Notes under the pieces: model-generated
Databases searched by the model: none
What the model saw: only the letters and a program-made list of their open reading frames with translations
What the model was told of the DNA's origin: nothing
Assembly (NCBI GenBank): GCA_964057225.1
Contig: OZ059900.1
Span: 23,017,638-23,081,637 of the forward strand
Origin: Auanema rhodensis
Lineage: Eukaryota > Nematoda > Chromadorea > Rhabditida > Rhabditidae
Reading direction: 5' to 3'
DNA: 64,000 nucleotides
Translations under genes and position numbers: made by a program
Shown: positions 1 through 12,645 of the stretch, piece by piece
Layout: the number at the start of each line of letters is the position of its first letter
Numbering within the stretch: the stretch's first letter is position 1

Positions 1-11
1 GTTTTTGGAAT

Positions 12-28
12 TTTCGCTGTAAACAAGG
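12..28 (+). other. CENP-B-box-like 17-mer in the array A monomer
   Basis: TTTCGCTGTAAACAAGG fits 7 of the 9 core positions of the CENP-B box (NTTCGNNNNANNCGGGN) and about 12 of 17 of the full mammalian consensus. The TTCG, the central A, and the first and last bases of CGGG match; the middle two G are A. It recurs in nearly every full unit and is absent from the four deleted units. By my rough estimate a 7/9 match is expected about once by chance in 341 bp on both strands, so this is a candidate only. Confidence 0.25.
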
Positions 29-44
29 TTTTGACTTACGATTT

Positions 45-62
45 CATGAGTTCAAACTCATG
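45..62. repeat. Perfect 8-bp inverted repeat, units 1-5 only
   Basis: CATGAGTT and AACTCATG are reverse complements separated by CA. The same perfect form is at 386-403, 727-744, 1068-1085 and 1409-1426. From the unit at 1706 onward the left arm is CATGTGTT (CATATGTT or CATTTGTT in some units), so one or more pairs are lost. Confidence 0.9.
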
Positions 63-195
63 CAATGTTAATGAAACCTAGCTCAAAATTGTTCGTACAA
101 CGTCTAGTTCCACTTAAACGACAAAAAAACAGGGGTTAGAAAATTAAGGAAATTAGCATATTCTGAGGGCACGCCACTTATGGCTAATATTGATT

Positions 196-217
196 AAATC
201 GATTTTTGTTCATATGA
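196..217. repeat. Paired palindromes AAATCGATTT and TCATATGA
   Basis: A perfect 10-bp palindrome (196-205) is followed four bases later by a perfect 8-bp one (210-217). The pair is nearly invariant across array A. Exceptions are the T6 insertion between them and CATATAAG in the units at 4441 and 60268. It is retained in the four deleted units. Confidence 0.8.
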
Positions 218-261
218 GTCGTCAAATGCAACGAATTTCAGCGTGTTACATACTAAAATGA

Positions 262-276
262 AGCATTTTACATGCT
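262..276. repeat. Short stem-loop AGCAT-TTTAC-ATGCT
   Basis: Five-base arms flank a five-base loop. The common variants GAAGTATTTTAC and TTTTACAAGCTG each break the stem, and I saw no unit that restores pairing with a compensating change. A structural role is therefore not supported. Confidence 0.5.
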
Positions 277-303
277 GAACACTAGAAAAATACAAAAACA
301 CAG

Positions 304-321
304 TATTTCCCATGAGAAATA
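304..321. repeat. 18-bp near-palindrome, one mismatch
   Basis: TATTTCCCATGAGAAATA is palindromic except for one pair (C at position 7 against A at position 12). It is present in most array A units, ending 21 bases before the next unit start in units with GGAAAACC. Unit variants CCCATAAG and CCTATGAG alter other positions of the same palindrome. Confidence 0.85.
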
Positions 322-1364
322 TTTTATTATGCTGGAAACCAGTTTTTGGAATTTTCGCTGTAAACAAGGTTTTGACTTACGATTTCATGAGTTCAAACTC
401 ATGCAATGTCAATGAAACCTAGCTCAAAATTGTTCGTACAACGTCTAGTTCCACTTTCACGACAAAAAAACAGGGGTTAGAAAATTAAGGAAATTAGCAT
501 ATTCTGAGGGCACGCCCCTTATGGCTAATATTGATTAAATCGATTTTTGTTCATATGAGTCGTCAAATGCAACGAATTTCAGCGTGTTACATACTAAAAT
601 GAAGCATTTTACATGCTGAACACTAGAAAAATACAAAAACACAGTATTTCCCATGAGAAATATTTTATTATGCTGGAAACCAGTTTTTGGAATTTTCGCT
701 GTAAACAAAGTTTTGACTTACGATTTCATGAGTTCAAACTCATGCAATGTCAATGAAACCTAGCTCAAAATTGTTCGTACAACGTCTAGTTCCACTTTCA
801 CGACAAAAAAACAGGGGTTAGAAAATTAAGGAAATTAGCATATTCTGAGGGCACGCCACTTATGGCTAATATTGATTAAATCGATTTTTGTTCATATGAG
901 TCGTCAAATGCAACGAATTTCAGCGTGTTACATACTAAAATGAAGCATTTTACATGCTGAACACTAGAAAAATACAAAAACACAGTATTTCCCATGAGAA
1001 ATATTTTATTATGCTGGAAACCAGTTTTTGGAATTTTCGCTGTAAACAAGGTTTTGACTTACGATTTCATGAGTTCAAACTCATGCAATGTCAATGAAAC
1101 CTAGCTCAAAATTGTTCGTACAACGTCTAGTTCCACTTTCACGACAAAAAAACAGGGGTTAGAAAATTAAGGAAATTAGCATATTCTGAGGGCACGCCCC
1201 TTATGGCTAATATTGATTAAATCGATTTTTGTTCATATGAGTCGTCAAATGCAACGAATTTCAGCGTGTTACATACTAAAATGAAGCATTTTACATGCTG
1301 AACACTAGAAAAATACAAAAACACAGTATTTCCCATGAGAAATATTTTATTATGCTGGAAACCA

Positions 1365-3073
1365 GTTTTTGGAATTTTCGCTGTAAACAAGGTTTTGACT
1401 TACGATTTCATGAGTTCAAACTCATGCAATGTCAATGAAACCTAGCTCAAAATTGTTCCTACAACGTCTAGTTCCACTTTCACGACAAAAAACAGGGGTT
1501 AGAAAATTAAGGAAATTAGCATATTCTGAGGGCACGCCCCTTATGGCTAATATTGATTAAATCGATTTTTGTTCATATGAGTCGTCAAATGCAACGAATT
1601 TCAGCCTGTTACATACTAAAATGAAGCATTTTACATGCTGAACACTAGAAAAATACAAAAACACAGTATTTCCCATGAGAAATATTTTATTATGCTGGAA
1701 AACCACTTTTTGGAAATTTCGCTGTAAACAAGGTTTTGACTTACGATTTCATGTGTTCAAACTCATGCAATGTCAATGAAACCTAGCTCAAAACTGTTCC
1801 TACAACGTCTAGTTCCACTTTCACGACAAAAAAACAGGGGTTAGAAAATTAAGGAAATTAGCATATTCTGAGGGCACGACCCTTATGGCTAATATTGATT
1901 AAATCGATTTTTGTTCATATGAGTCGTCAAATGCAACGAATTTCAGCGTGTTACATACTAAAATGAAGCATTTTACATGCTGAACACTAGAAAAATACAA
2001 AAACACAGTATTTCCCATGAGAAATATTTTATTATGCTGGAAAACCAGTTTTTGGAAATTTCGCTGTAAACAAGGTTTTGACTTACGATTTCATGTGTTC
2101 AAACTCATGCAATGTCAAAGAAACCTGGCTCAAAACTGTTCGTACAACGTCTAGTTCCACTTTCACGACAAAAAAACAGGGGTTAGAAAATTTAGGAAAT
2201 TAGCATATTCTGAGGGCACGCCCCTTATGGCTAATATTGATTAAATCGATTTTTGTTCATATGAGTCGTCAAATGCAACGAATTTCAGCGTGTTACATAC
2301 TAAAATGAAGTATTTTACATGCTGAACACTAGAAAAATACAAAAACACAGTATTTCCCATAAGAAATATTTTATTATGCTGGAAAACCAGTTTTTGGAAA
2401 TTTCGCTGTAAACAAGGTTTTGACTTACGATTTCATGTGTTCAAACTCATGCAATGTCAATGAAACCTAGCTCAAAATTGTTTGTACAACGTCTAGTTCC
2501 ACTTTCACGACAAAAAAACAGGGGTTAGAAAATTAAGGAAATTAGCATATTCTGAGGGCACGCCCCTTATGGCTAATATTGATTAAATCGATTTTTGTTC
2601 ATATGAGTCGTCAAATGCAACGAATTTCAGCGTGTTACATACTAAAATGAAGCATTTTACATGCTGAACACTAGAAAAATACAAAAACACAGTATTTCCC
2701 ATAAGAAATATTTTATTATGCTGGAAAACCAGTTTTTGGAATTTTCGCTGTAAACAAGGTTTTGACTTACGATTTCATGTGTTCAAACTCATGCAATGTC
2801 AATGAAACCTAGCTCAAAACTGTTCGTACAACGTCTAGTTCCACTTTCACGACAAAAAAACAGGGGTTAGAAAATTTAGGAAATTAGCATATTCTGAGGG
2901 CACGCCCCTTATGGCTAATATTGATTAAATCGATTTTTGTTCATATGAGTCGTCAAATGCAACGAATGTCAGCGTGTTACATACTAAAATGAAGTATTTT
3001 ACATGCTGAACACTAGAAAAATACAAAAACACAGTATTTCCCATAAGAAATATTTTATTATGCTGGAAAACCA
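1365..3073. repeat. Five-unit block, copy 1 (second copy 5125-6833)
   Basis: Units at 1365, 1706, 2048, 2390 and 2732 share an ordered series of variants with units at 5125, 5466, 5808, 6150 and 6492. The order is: short A-run with CAGCCTG; CCACTTTTTGG with GCACGACCC; CCTGGCTC; TTTGTAC; then CAAAACTG with TTTAGG and GAAGTATT. The offset is 3760 bp, or 11 units. Private differences exist (for example GTCAAAGAAACC in copy 1 only), so the duplication is not brand new. Confidence 0.8.
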
Positions 3074-4440
3074 GTTTTTGGAAATTTCGCTGTAAACAAG
3101 GTTTTGACTTACGATTTCATGTGTTCAAACTCATGCAATGTCAATGAAACCTAGCTCAAAACTGTTCGTACAACGTCTAGTTCCACTTTCACGACAAAAA
3201 AACAGGGGTTAGAAAATTTAGGAAATTAGCATATTCTGAGGGCACGCCCCTTATGGCTAATATTGATTAAATCGATTTTTGTTCATATGAGTCGTCAAAT
3301 GCAACGAATGTCAGCGTGTTACATACTAAAATGAAGTATTTTACATGCTGAACACTAGAAAAATACAAAAACACAGTATTTCCCATAAGAAATATTTTAT
3401 TATGCTGGAAAACCAGTTTTTGGAAATTTCGCTGTAAACAAGGTTTTGACTTACGATTTCATGTGTTCAAACTCATGCAATGTCAATGAAACCTAGCTCA
3501 AAACTGTTCGTACAACGTCTAGTTCCACTTTCACGACAAAAAAACAGGGGTTAGAAAATTTAGGAAATTAGCATATTCTGAGGGCACGCCCCTTATGGCT
3601 AATATTGATTAAATCGATTTTTGTTCATATGAGTCGTCAAATGCAACGAATTTCAGCGTGTTACATACTAAAATGAAGTATTTTACATGCTGAACACTAG
3701 AAAAATACAAAAACACAGTATTTCCCATAAGAAATATTTTATTATGCTGGAAAACCAGTTTTTGGAAATTTCGCTGTAAACAAGGTTTTGACTTACGATT
3801 TCATATGTTCAAACTCATGCAATGTCAATGAAACCTAGCTCAAAATTGTTCGTACAACGTCTAGTTCCACTTTCACGACAAAAAAACAGGGGTTAGAAAA
3901 TTAAGGAAATTAGCATATTCTGAGGGCACGCCCCTTATGGCTAATATTGATTAAATCGATTTTTGTTCATATGAGTCGTCAAATGCAACAAATTTCAGCG
4001 TGTTACATACTAAAATGAAGCATTTTACAAGCTGAACACTAGAAAAATACAAAAACACAGTTTTTCCCATGAGAAATATTTTATTATGCTGGAAAACCAG
4101 TTTTTGGAAATTTCGCTGTAAACAAGGTTTTGACTTACGATTTCATGTGTTGAAACTCATGCAATGTCAATGAAACCTAGCTCAAAATTGTTCCTACAAC
4201 GTCTAATTCCACTTTTACGACAAAAAAACAGGGGTTAGAAAATTAAGGAAATTAGCATATTCTGAGGGCACGCCCCTTATGGCTAATATTGATTAAATCG
4301 ATTTTTGTTCATATGAGTCGTCAAATGCAACGAATTTCATCGTGTTACATACTTAAATGAAGCATTTTACATGCTGAACACTAGAAAAATACAAAAACAC
4401 AGTATTTCCCATGAGAAATATTTTATTATGCTGGAAACCA

Positions 4441-5124
4441 GTTTTTGGAATTTTCGCTGTAAACAAGGTTTTGACTTACGATTTCATGTGTTCAAACTCA
4501 TGCAATGTCAATGAAACCTAGCTCAAAATTGTTCGTACAACGTCTAGTTCCACTTTCACGACAAAAAAACAGGGGTTAGAAAATTTAGGAAATTAGCATA
4601 TTCTGAGGGCACGCCCCTTATGGCTAATATTGATTAAATCGATTTTTGTTCATATAAGTCGTCAAATGCAACGAATTTCAGCGTGTTACATACTAAAATG
4701 AAGTATTTTACATGCTGAACACTAGAAAAATACAAAAACACAGTATTTCCCATGAGAAATATTTTATTATGCTGGAAAACCAGTTTTTGGAAATTTCGCT
4801 GTAAACAAGGTTATGACTTACGATTTCATGTGTTCAAACTCATGCAATGTCAATGAAACCTAGCTCAAAATTGTTCGTACAACGTCTAGTTCCACTTTCA
4901 CGACAAAAAAACAGGGGTTAGAAAATTTAGGAAATTAGCATATTCTGAGGGCACGCCCCTTATGGCTAATATTGATTAAATCGATTTTTGTTCATATGAG
5001 TCGTCAAATGCAACGAATTTTAGCGTGTTACATACTAAAATGAAGTATTTTACATGCTGAACACTAGAAAAATACAAAAACACAGTATTTCCCATGAGAA
5101 ATATTTTATTATGCTGGAAAACCA
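4441..5124. repeat. Two-unit block with a distant counterpart at 60268-60951
   Basis: The unit at 4441 starts after GGAAACC with GGAATTTTCG and contains TTTAGG, CATATAAGTCG and GAAGTATT. The unit at 4783 contains the rare AAGGTTATGAC. The unit before 4441 ends with the rare ACTTAAATG. The same rare changes in the same order occur at the far end of the array, from about 60180 to 60951. They are rare or absent elsewhere in the array. Confidence 0.8.
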
Positions 5125-6833
5125 GTTTTTGGAAATTTCGCTGTAAACAAGGTTTTGACTTACGATTTCATGTGTTCAAACTCATGCAATGTCAATGAAA
5201 CCTAGCTCAAAATTGTTCCTACAACGTCTAGTTCCACTTTCACGACAAAAAACAGGGGTTAGAAAATTAAGGAAATTAGCATATTCTGAGGGCACGCCCC
5301 TTATGGCTAATATTGATTAAATCGATTTTTGTTCATATGAGTCGTCAAATGCAACGAATTTCAGCCTGTTACATACTAAAATGAAGCATTTTACATGCTG
5401 AACACTAGAAAAATACAAAAACACAGTATTTCCCATGAGAAATATTTTATTATGCTGGAAAACCACTTTTTGGAAATTTCGCTGTAAACAAGGTTTTGAC
5501 TTACGATTTCATGTGTTCAAACTCATGCAATGTCAATGAAACCTAGCTCAAAACTGTTCCTACAACGTCTAGTTCCACTTTCACGACAAAAAAACAGGGG
5601 TTAGAAAATTAAGGAAATTAGCATATTCTGAGAGCACGACCCTTATGGCTAATATTGATTAAATCGATTTTTGTTCATATGAGTCGTCAAATGCAACGAA
5701 TTTCAGCGTGTTACATACTAAAATGAAGCATTTTACATGCTGAACACTAGAAAAATACAAAAACACAGTATTTCCCATGAGAAATATTTTATTATGCTGG
5801 AAAACCAGTTTTTGGAAATTTCGCTGTAAACAAGGTTTTGACTTACGATTTCATGTGTTCAAACTCATGCAATGTCAATGAAACCTGGCTCAAAACTGTT
5901 CGTACAACGTCTAGTTCCACTTTCACGACAAAAAAACAGGGGTTAGAAAATTTAGGAAATTAGCATATTCTGAGGGCACGCCCCTTATGGCTAATATTGA
6001 TTAAATCGATTTTTGTTCATATGAGTCGTCAAATGCAACGAATTTCAGCGTGTTACATACTAAAATGAAGTATTTTACATGCTGAACACTAGAAAAATAC
6101 AAAAACACAGTATTTCCCATAAGAAATATTTTATTATGCTGGAAAACCAGTTTTTGGAAATTTCGCTGTAAACAAGGTTTTGACTTACGATTTCATGTGT
6201 TCAAACTCATGCAATGTCAATGAAACCTAGCTCAAAATTGTTTGTACAACGTCTAGTTCCACTTTTACGACAAAAAAACAGGGGTTAGAAAATTAAGGAA
6301 ATTAGCATATTCTGAGGGCACGCCCCTTATGGCTAATATTGATTAAATCGATTTTTGTTCATATGAGTCGTCAAATGCAACGAATTTCAGCGTGTTACAT
6401 ACTAAAATGAAGCATTTTACATGCTGAACACTAGAAAAATACAAAAACACAGTATTTCCCATAAGAAATATTTTATTATGCTGGAAAACCAGTTTTTGGA
6501 AATTTCGCTGTAAACAAGGTTTTGACTTACGATTTCATGTGTTCAAACTCATGCAATGTCAATGAAACCTAGCTCAAAACTGTTCGTACAACGTCTAGTT
6601 CCACTTTCACGACAAAAAAACAGGGGTTAGAAAATTTAGGAAATTAGCATATTCTGAGGGCACGCCCCTTATGGCTAATATTGATTAAATCGATTTTTGT
6701 TCATATGAGTCGTCAAATGCAACGAATTTCAGCGTGTTACATACTAAAATGAAGTATTTTACATGCTGAACACTAGAAAAATACAAAAACACAGTATTTC
6801 CCATAAGAAATATTTTATTATGCTGGAAAACCA
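5125..6833. repeat. Five-unit block, copy 2 (first copy 1365-3073)
   Basis: It repeats the ordered variants of 1365-3073 at an offset of 3760 bp. The following unit at 6834 resembles the one at 3758 (CATATGTTC, CAACAAATTTC, ACAAGCTG, CAGTTTTTCCC). Copy 1 therefore has two extra local units (3074 and 3416) that copy 2 lacks, which fits later unequal exchange inside the block. Confidence 0.78.
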
Positions 6834-8201
6834 GTTTTTGGAAATTTCGCTGTAAACAAGGTTTTGACTTACGATTTCATATGTTCAAACTCATGCAATG
6901 TCAATGAAACCTAGCTCAAAATTGTTCGTACAACGTCTAGTTCCACTTTCACGACAAAAAAACAGGGGTTAGAAAATTAAGGAAATTAGCATATTCTGAG
7001 GGCACGCCCCTTATGGCTAATATTGATTAAATCGATTTTTGTTCATATGAGTCGTCAAATGCAACAAATTTCAGCGTGTTACATACTAAAATAAAGCATT
7101 TTACAAGCTGAACACTAGAAAAATACAAAAACACAGTTTTTCCCATGAGAAATATTTTATTATGCTGGAAAACCAGTTTTTGGAAATTTCGCTGTAAACA
7201 AGGTTTTGACTTACGATTTCATGTGTTCAAACTCATGCAATGTCAATGAAACCTAGCTCAAAATTGTTCGTACAACGTCTAGTTCCACTTTCACGACAAA
7301 AAAACAGGGGTTAGAAAATTTAGGAAATTAGCATATTCTGAGGGCACGCCCCTTATGGCTAATATTGATTAAATCGATTTTTGTTCATATGAGTCGTCAA
7401 ATGCAACGAATTTCAGCGTGTTACATACTAAAATGAAGTATTTTACATGCTGAACACTAGAAAAATACAAAAACACAGTATTTCCCATGAGAAATACTTT
7501 ATTATGCTGGAAAACCAGTTTTTGGAAATTTCGCTGTAAACAAGGTTTTGACTTACGATTTCATGTGTTCAAACTCATGCAATGTCAATGAAACCTAGCT
7601 CAAAATTGTTCGTACAACGTCTAGTTCCACTTTCACGACAAAAAAACAGGGGTTAGAAAATTAAGGAAATTAGCATATTCTGAGGGCACGCCCCTTATGG
7701 CTAATATTGATTAAATCGATTTTTGTTCATATGAGTCGTCAAATGCAACAAATTTCAGCGTGTTACATACTAAAATGAAGCATTTTACAAGCTGAACACT
7801 AGAAAAATACAAAAACACAGTTTTTCCCATGAGAAATATTTTATTATGCTGGAAAACCAGTTTTTGGAAATTTCGCTGTAAACAAGGTTTTGACTTACGA
7901 TTTCATGTGTTCAAACTCATGCAATGTCAATGAAACCTAGCTCAAAATTGTTCCTACAACGTCTAATTCCACTTTCACGACAAAAAAACAGGGGTTAGAA
8001 AATTAAGGAAATTAGCATATTCTGAGGGCACGCCCCTTATGGCTAATATTGATTAAATCGATTTTTGTTCATATGAGTCGTCAAATGCAACGAATTTCAG
8101 CGTGTTACATACTAAAATGAAGCATTTTACATGCTGAACACTAGAAAAATACAAAAACACAGTATTTCCCATAAGAAATATTTTATTATGCTGGAAAACC
8201 A

Positions 8202-10253
8202 GTTTTTGGAAATTTCGCTGTAAACAAGGTTTTGACTTACGATTTCATGTGTTCAAACTCATGCAATGTCAATGAAACCTAGCTCAAAACTGTTCGTACA
8301 ACGTCTAGTTCCACTTTCACGACAAAAAAACAGGGGTTAGAAAATTTAGGAAATTAGCATATTCTGAGGGCACGCCCCTTATGGCTAATATTGATTAAAT
8401 CGATTTTTGTTCATATGAGTCGTCAAATGCAACAAATTTCAGCGTGTTACATACTAAAATGAAGTATTTTACATGCTGAACACTAGAAAAATACAAAAAC
8501 ACTGTATTTCCCATAAGAAATATTTTATTATGCTGGAAAACCAGTTTTTGGAAATTTCGCTGTAAACAAGGTTTTGACTTACGATTTCATATGTTCAAAC
8601 TCATGCAATGTCAATGAAACCTAGCTCAAAATTGTTCGTACAACGTCTAGTTCCACTTTCACGACAAAAAAACAGGGGTTAGAAAATTTAGGAAATTAGC
8701 ATATTCTGAGGGCACGCCCCTTATGGCTAATATTGATTAAATCGATTTTTGTTCATATGAGTCGTCAAATGCAACGAATTTCAGCGTGTTACATACTAAA
8801 ATGAAGTATTTTACATGCTGAACACTAGAAAAATACAAAAACACAGTATTTCCCATGAGAAATATTTTATTATGCTGGAAAACCAGTTTTTGGAAATTTC
8901 GCTGTAAACAAGGTTTTGACTTACGATTTCATGTGTTCAAACTCATGCAATGTCAATGAAACCTAGCTCAAAATTGTTCCTACAACGTCTAATTCCACTT
9001 TCACGACAAAAAAACAGGGGTTAGAAAATTAAGGAAATTAGCATATTCTGAGGGCACGCCCCTTATGGCTAATATTGATTAAATCGATTTTTGTTCATAT
9101 GAGTCGTCAAATGCAACGAATTTCAGCGTGTTACATACTAAAATAAAGCATTTTACATGCTGAACACTAGAAAAATACAAAAACACAGTATTTCCCATAA
9201 GAAATATTTTATTATGCTGGAAAACCAGTTTTTGGAAATTTCGCTGTAAACAAGGTTTTGACTTACGATTTCATGTGTTCAAACTCATGCAATGTCAATG
9301 AAACCTAGCTCAAAACTGTTCGTACAACGTCTAGTTCCACTTTCACGACAAAAAAACAGGGGTTAGAAAATTTAGGAAATTAGCATATTCTGAGGGCACG
9401 CCCCTTATGGCTAATATTGATTAAATCGATTTTTGTTCATATGAGTCGTCAAATGCAACAAATTTCAGCGTGTTACATACTAAAATGAAGTATTTTACAT
9501 GCTGAACACTAGAAAAATACAAAAACACTGTATTTCCCATAAGAAATATTTTATTATGCTGGAAAACCAGTTTTTGGAAATTTCGCTGTAAACAAGGTTT
9601 TGACTTACGATTTCATATGTTCAAACTCATGCAATGTCAATGAAACCTAGCTCAAAATTGTTCGTACAACGTCTAGTTCCACTTTCACGACAAAAAAACA
9701 GGGGTTAGAAAATTTAGGAAATTAGCATATTCTGAGGGCACGCCCCTTATGGCTAATATTGATTAAATCGATTTTTGTTCATATGAGTCGTCAAATGCAA
9801 CGAATTTCAGCGTGTTACATACTAAAATGAAGTATTTTACATGCTGAACACTAGAAAAATACAAAAACACAGTATTTCCCATGAGAAATATTTTATTATG
9901 CTGGAAAACCAGTTTTTGGAAATTTCGCTGTAAACAAGGTTTTGACTTACGATTTCATGTGTTCAAACTCATGCAATGTCAATGAAACCTAGCTCAAAAT
10001 TGTTCCTACAACGTCTAATTCCACTTTCACGACAAAAAAACAGGGGTTAGAAAATTAAGGAAATTAGCATATTCTGAGGGCACGCCCCTTATGGCTAATA
10101 TTGATTAAATCGATTTTTGTTCATATGAGTCGTCAAATGCAACGAATTTCAGCGTGTTACATACTAAAATGAAGCATTTTACATGCTGAACACTAGAAAA
10201 ATACAAAAACACAGTATTTCCCATAAGAAATATTTTATTATGCTGGAAAACCA
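8202..10253. repeat. Three-unit higher-order repeat, two copies
   Basis: Units at 8202, 8544 and 8886 match units at 9228, 9570 and 9912 with a period of 1026 bp. Unit type 1 has CAAAACTG, TTTAGG, CAACAAATTTC and CACTGTATTTCCCATAAG. Type 2 has CATATGTTC and TTTAGG. Type 3 has TTCCTAC and CTAATTCC. A difference between copies is AAATAAAGC in the 8886 unit against AAATGAAGC in the 9912 unit. The unit at 10254 starts as type 1 but ends like the ACAAGCTG/CAGTTTTTCCC class, so it is a hybrid. Confidence 0.85.
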
Positions 10254-12645
10254 GTTTTTGGAAATTTCGCTGTAAACAAGGTTTTGACTTACGATTTCAT
10301 GTGTTCAAACTCATGCAATGTCAATGAAACCTAGCTCAAAACTGTTCGTACAACGTCTAGTTCCACTTTCACGACAAAAAAACAGGGGTTAGAAAATTTA
10401 GGAAATTAGCATATTCTGAGGGCACGCCCCTTATGGCTAATATTGATTAAATCGATTTTTGTTCATATGAGTCGTCAAATGCAACAAATTTCAGCGTGTT
10501 ACATACTAAAATGAAGCATTTTACAAGCTGAACACTAGAAAAATACAAAAACACAGTTTTTCCCATGAGAAATATTTTATTATGCTGGAAAACCAGTTTT
10601 TGGAAATTTCGCTGTAAACAAGGTTTTGACTTACGATTTCATGTGTTCAAACTCATGCAATGTCAATGAAACCTAGCTCAAAATTGTTCGTACAACGTCT
10701 AGTTCCACTTTCACGACAAAAAAACAGGGGTTAGAAAATTTAGGAAATTAGCATATTCTGAGGGCACGCCCCTTATGGCTAATATTGATTAAATCGATTT
10801 TTGTTCATATGAGTCGTCAAATGCAACGAATTTCAGCGTGTTACATACTAAAATAAAGTATTTTACATGCTGAACACTAGAAAAATACAAAAACACAGTA
10901 TTTCCCATGAGAAATATTTTATTATGCTGGAAAACCAGTTTTTGGAAATTTCGCTGTAAACAAGGTTTTGACTTACGATTTCATGTGTTCAAACTCATGC
11001 AATGTCAATGAAACCTAGCTCAAAATTGTTCCTACAACGTCTAATTCCACTTTCACGACAAAAAAACAGGGGTTAGAAAATTAAGGAAATTAGCATATTC
11101 TGAGGGCACGCCCCTTATGGCTAATATTGATTAAATCGATTTTTGTTCATATGAGTCGTCAAATGCAACGAATTTCAGCGTGTTACATACTAAAATGAAG
11201 TATTTTACATGCTGAACACTAGAAAAATACAAAAACACAGTATTTCCCATGAGAAATATTTTATTATGCTGGAAAACCAGTTTTTGGAAATTTCGCGGTA
11301 AACAAGGTTTTGACTTACGATTTCATGTGTTCAAACTCATGCAATGTCAATGAAACCTAGCTCAAAATTGTTCCTACAACGTCTAGTTCCACTTTCACGA
11401 CAAAAAACAGGGGTTAGAAAATTAAGGAAATTAGCATATTCTGAGGGCACGCCCCTTATGGCTTATATTGATTAAATCGATTTTTGTTCATATGAGTCGT
11501 CAAATGCAACGAATTTCAGCGTGTTACATACTAAAATGAAGTATTTTACATGCTGAACACTAGAAAAATACAAAAACACAGTATTTCCCATGAGAAATAT
11601 TTTATTATGCTGGAAAACCAGTTTTTGGAAATTTCGCTGTAAACAAGGTTTTGACTTACGATTTCATGTGTTCAAACTCATGCAATGTCAATGAAACCTA
11701 GCTCAAAATTGTTCCTACAACGTCTAGTTCCACTTTCACGACAAAAAACAGGGGTTAGAAAATTAAGGAAATTAGCATATTCTGAGGGCACGCCCCTTAT
11801 GGCTAATATTGATTAAATCGATTTTTGTTCATATGAGTCGTCAAATGCAACGAATTTCAGCGTGTTACATACTAAAATGAAGCATTTTACATGCTGAACA
11901 CTAGAAAAATACAAAAACACAGTATTTCCCATGAGAAATATTTTATTATGCTGGAAAACCAGTTTTTGGAAATTTCGCTGTAAACAAGGTTTTGACTTAC
12001 GATTTCATGTGTTCAAACTCATGCAATGTCAATGAAACCTAGCTCAAAATTGTTTGTATAACGTCTAGTTCCACTTTCACGACAAAAAAACAGGGGTTAG
12101 AAAATTAAGGAAATTAGCATATTCTGAGGGCACGCCCCTTATGGCTAATATTGATTAAATCGATTTTTGTTCATATGAGTCGTCAAATGCAACGAATTTC
12201 AGCGTGTTACATACTAAAATGAAGCATTTTACATGCTGAACACTAGAAAAATACAAAAACACAGTATTTCCCATGAGAAATATTTTATTATGCTGGAAAA
12301 CCAGTTTTTGGAAATTTCGCTGTAAACAAGGTTTTGACTTACGATTTCATGTGTTCAAACTCATGCAATGTCAATGAAACCTAGCTCAAAATTGTTCGTA
12401 CGACGTCTAGTTCCACTTTCACGACAAAAAAACAGGGGTTAGAAAATTAAGGAAATTAGCATATTCTGAGGGCACGCCCCTTATGACTAATATTGATTAA
12501 ATCGATTTTTGTTCATATGAGTCGTCAAATGCAACGAATTTTAGCGTGTTACATACTAAAATGAAGCATTTTACATGCTGAACACTAGAAAAATACAAAA
12601 ACGCAGTATTTCCCATGAGAAATATTTTATTATGCTGGAAAACCA

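Larger units (their letters stand above)
1..341. repeat. Array A monomer, reference unit
   Basis: This is the first complete unit and the reference for within-unit positions. It has 57 G and 56 C (33% G+C) and 10 CpG dinucleotides. Landmarks are a CENP-B-box-like 17-mer (12-28), an inverted repeat CATGAGTT-CA-AACTCATG (45-62), an A7 run (123-129), the palindrome AAATCGATTT (196-205), TCATATGA (210-217), a short stem AGCAT/ATGCT (262-276), A5 runs (286-290 and 294-298) and an 18-bp near-palindrome (304-321). Stop codons in all frames break up any long reading frame. This unit differs from unit 2 at only four positions that I can see. Confidence 0.95.
1..1705. repeat. Array A, left-edge subfamily (units 1-5)
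   Basis: These five 341-bp units share CATGAGTTC, where nearly all later units have CATGTGTTC. They also have GGAATTTTCG instead of GGAAATTTCG, and units 1-4 end in the shorter GGAAACC. The A instead of T makes the inverted repeat CATGAGTT/AACTCATG perfect. Units 2 and 4 look identical to each other. Unit 5 carries a shorter A-run, TTCCTAC and CAGCCTG, which link it to the block starting near 5125. The subfamily probably extends to the left of the window. Confidence 0.85.

Noticed and set aside
50-60. RNA polymerase III B-box-like GTTCAAACTC, suggesting a tRNA-derived repeat
   Set aside because: The match is partial, no A box is visible at a proper distance, and no cloverleaf can be drawn.
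131-150. Telomere-like words (GGGGTTAG, and TTTAGG in some units)
   Set aside because: Each occurs once per 342-bp unit and is never tandem, so there is no telomeric tract.
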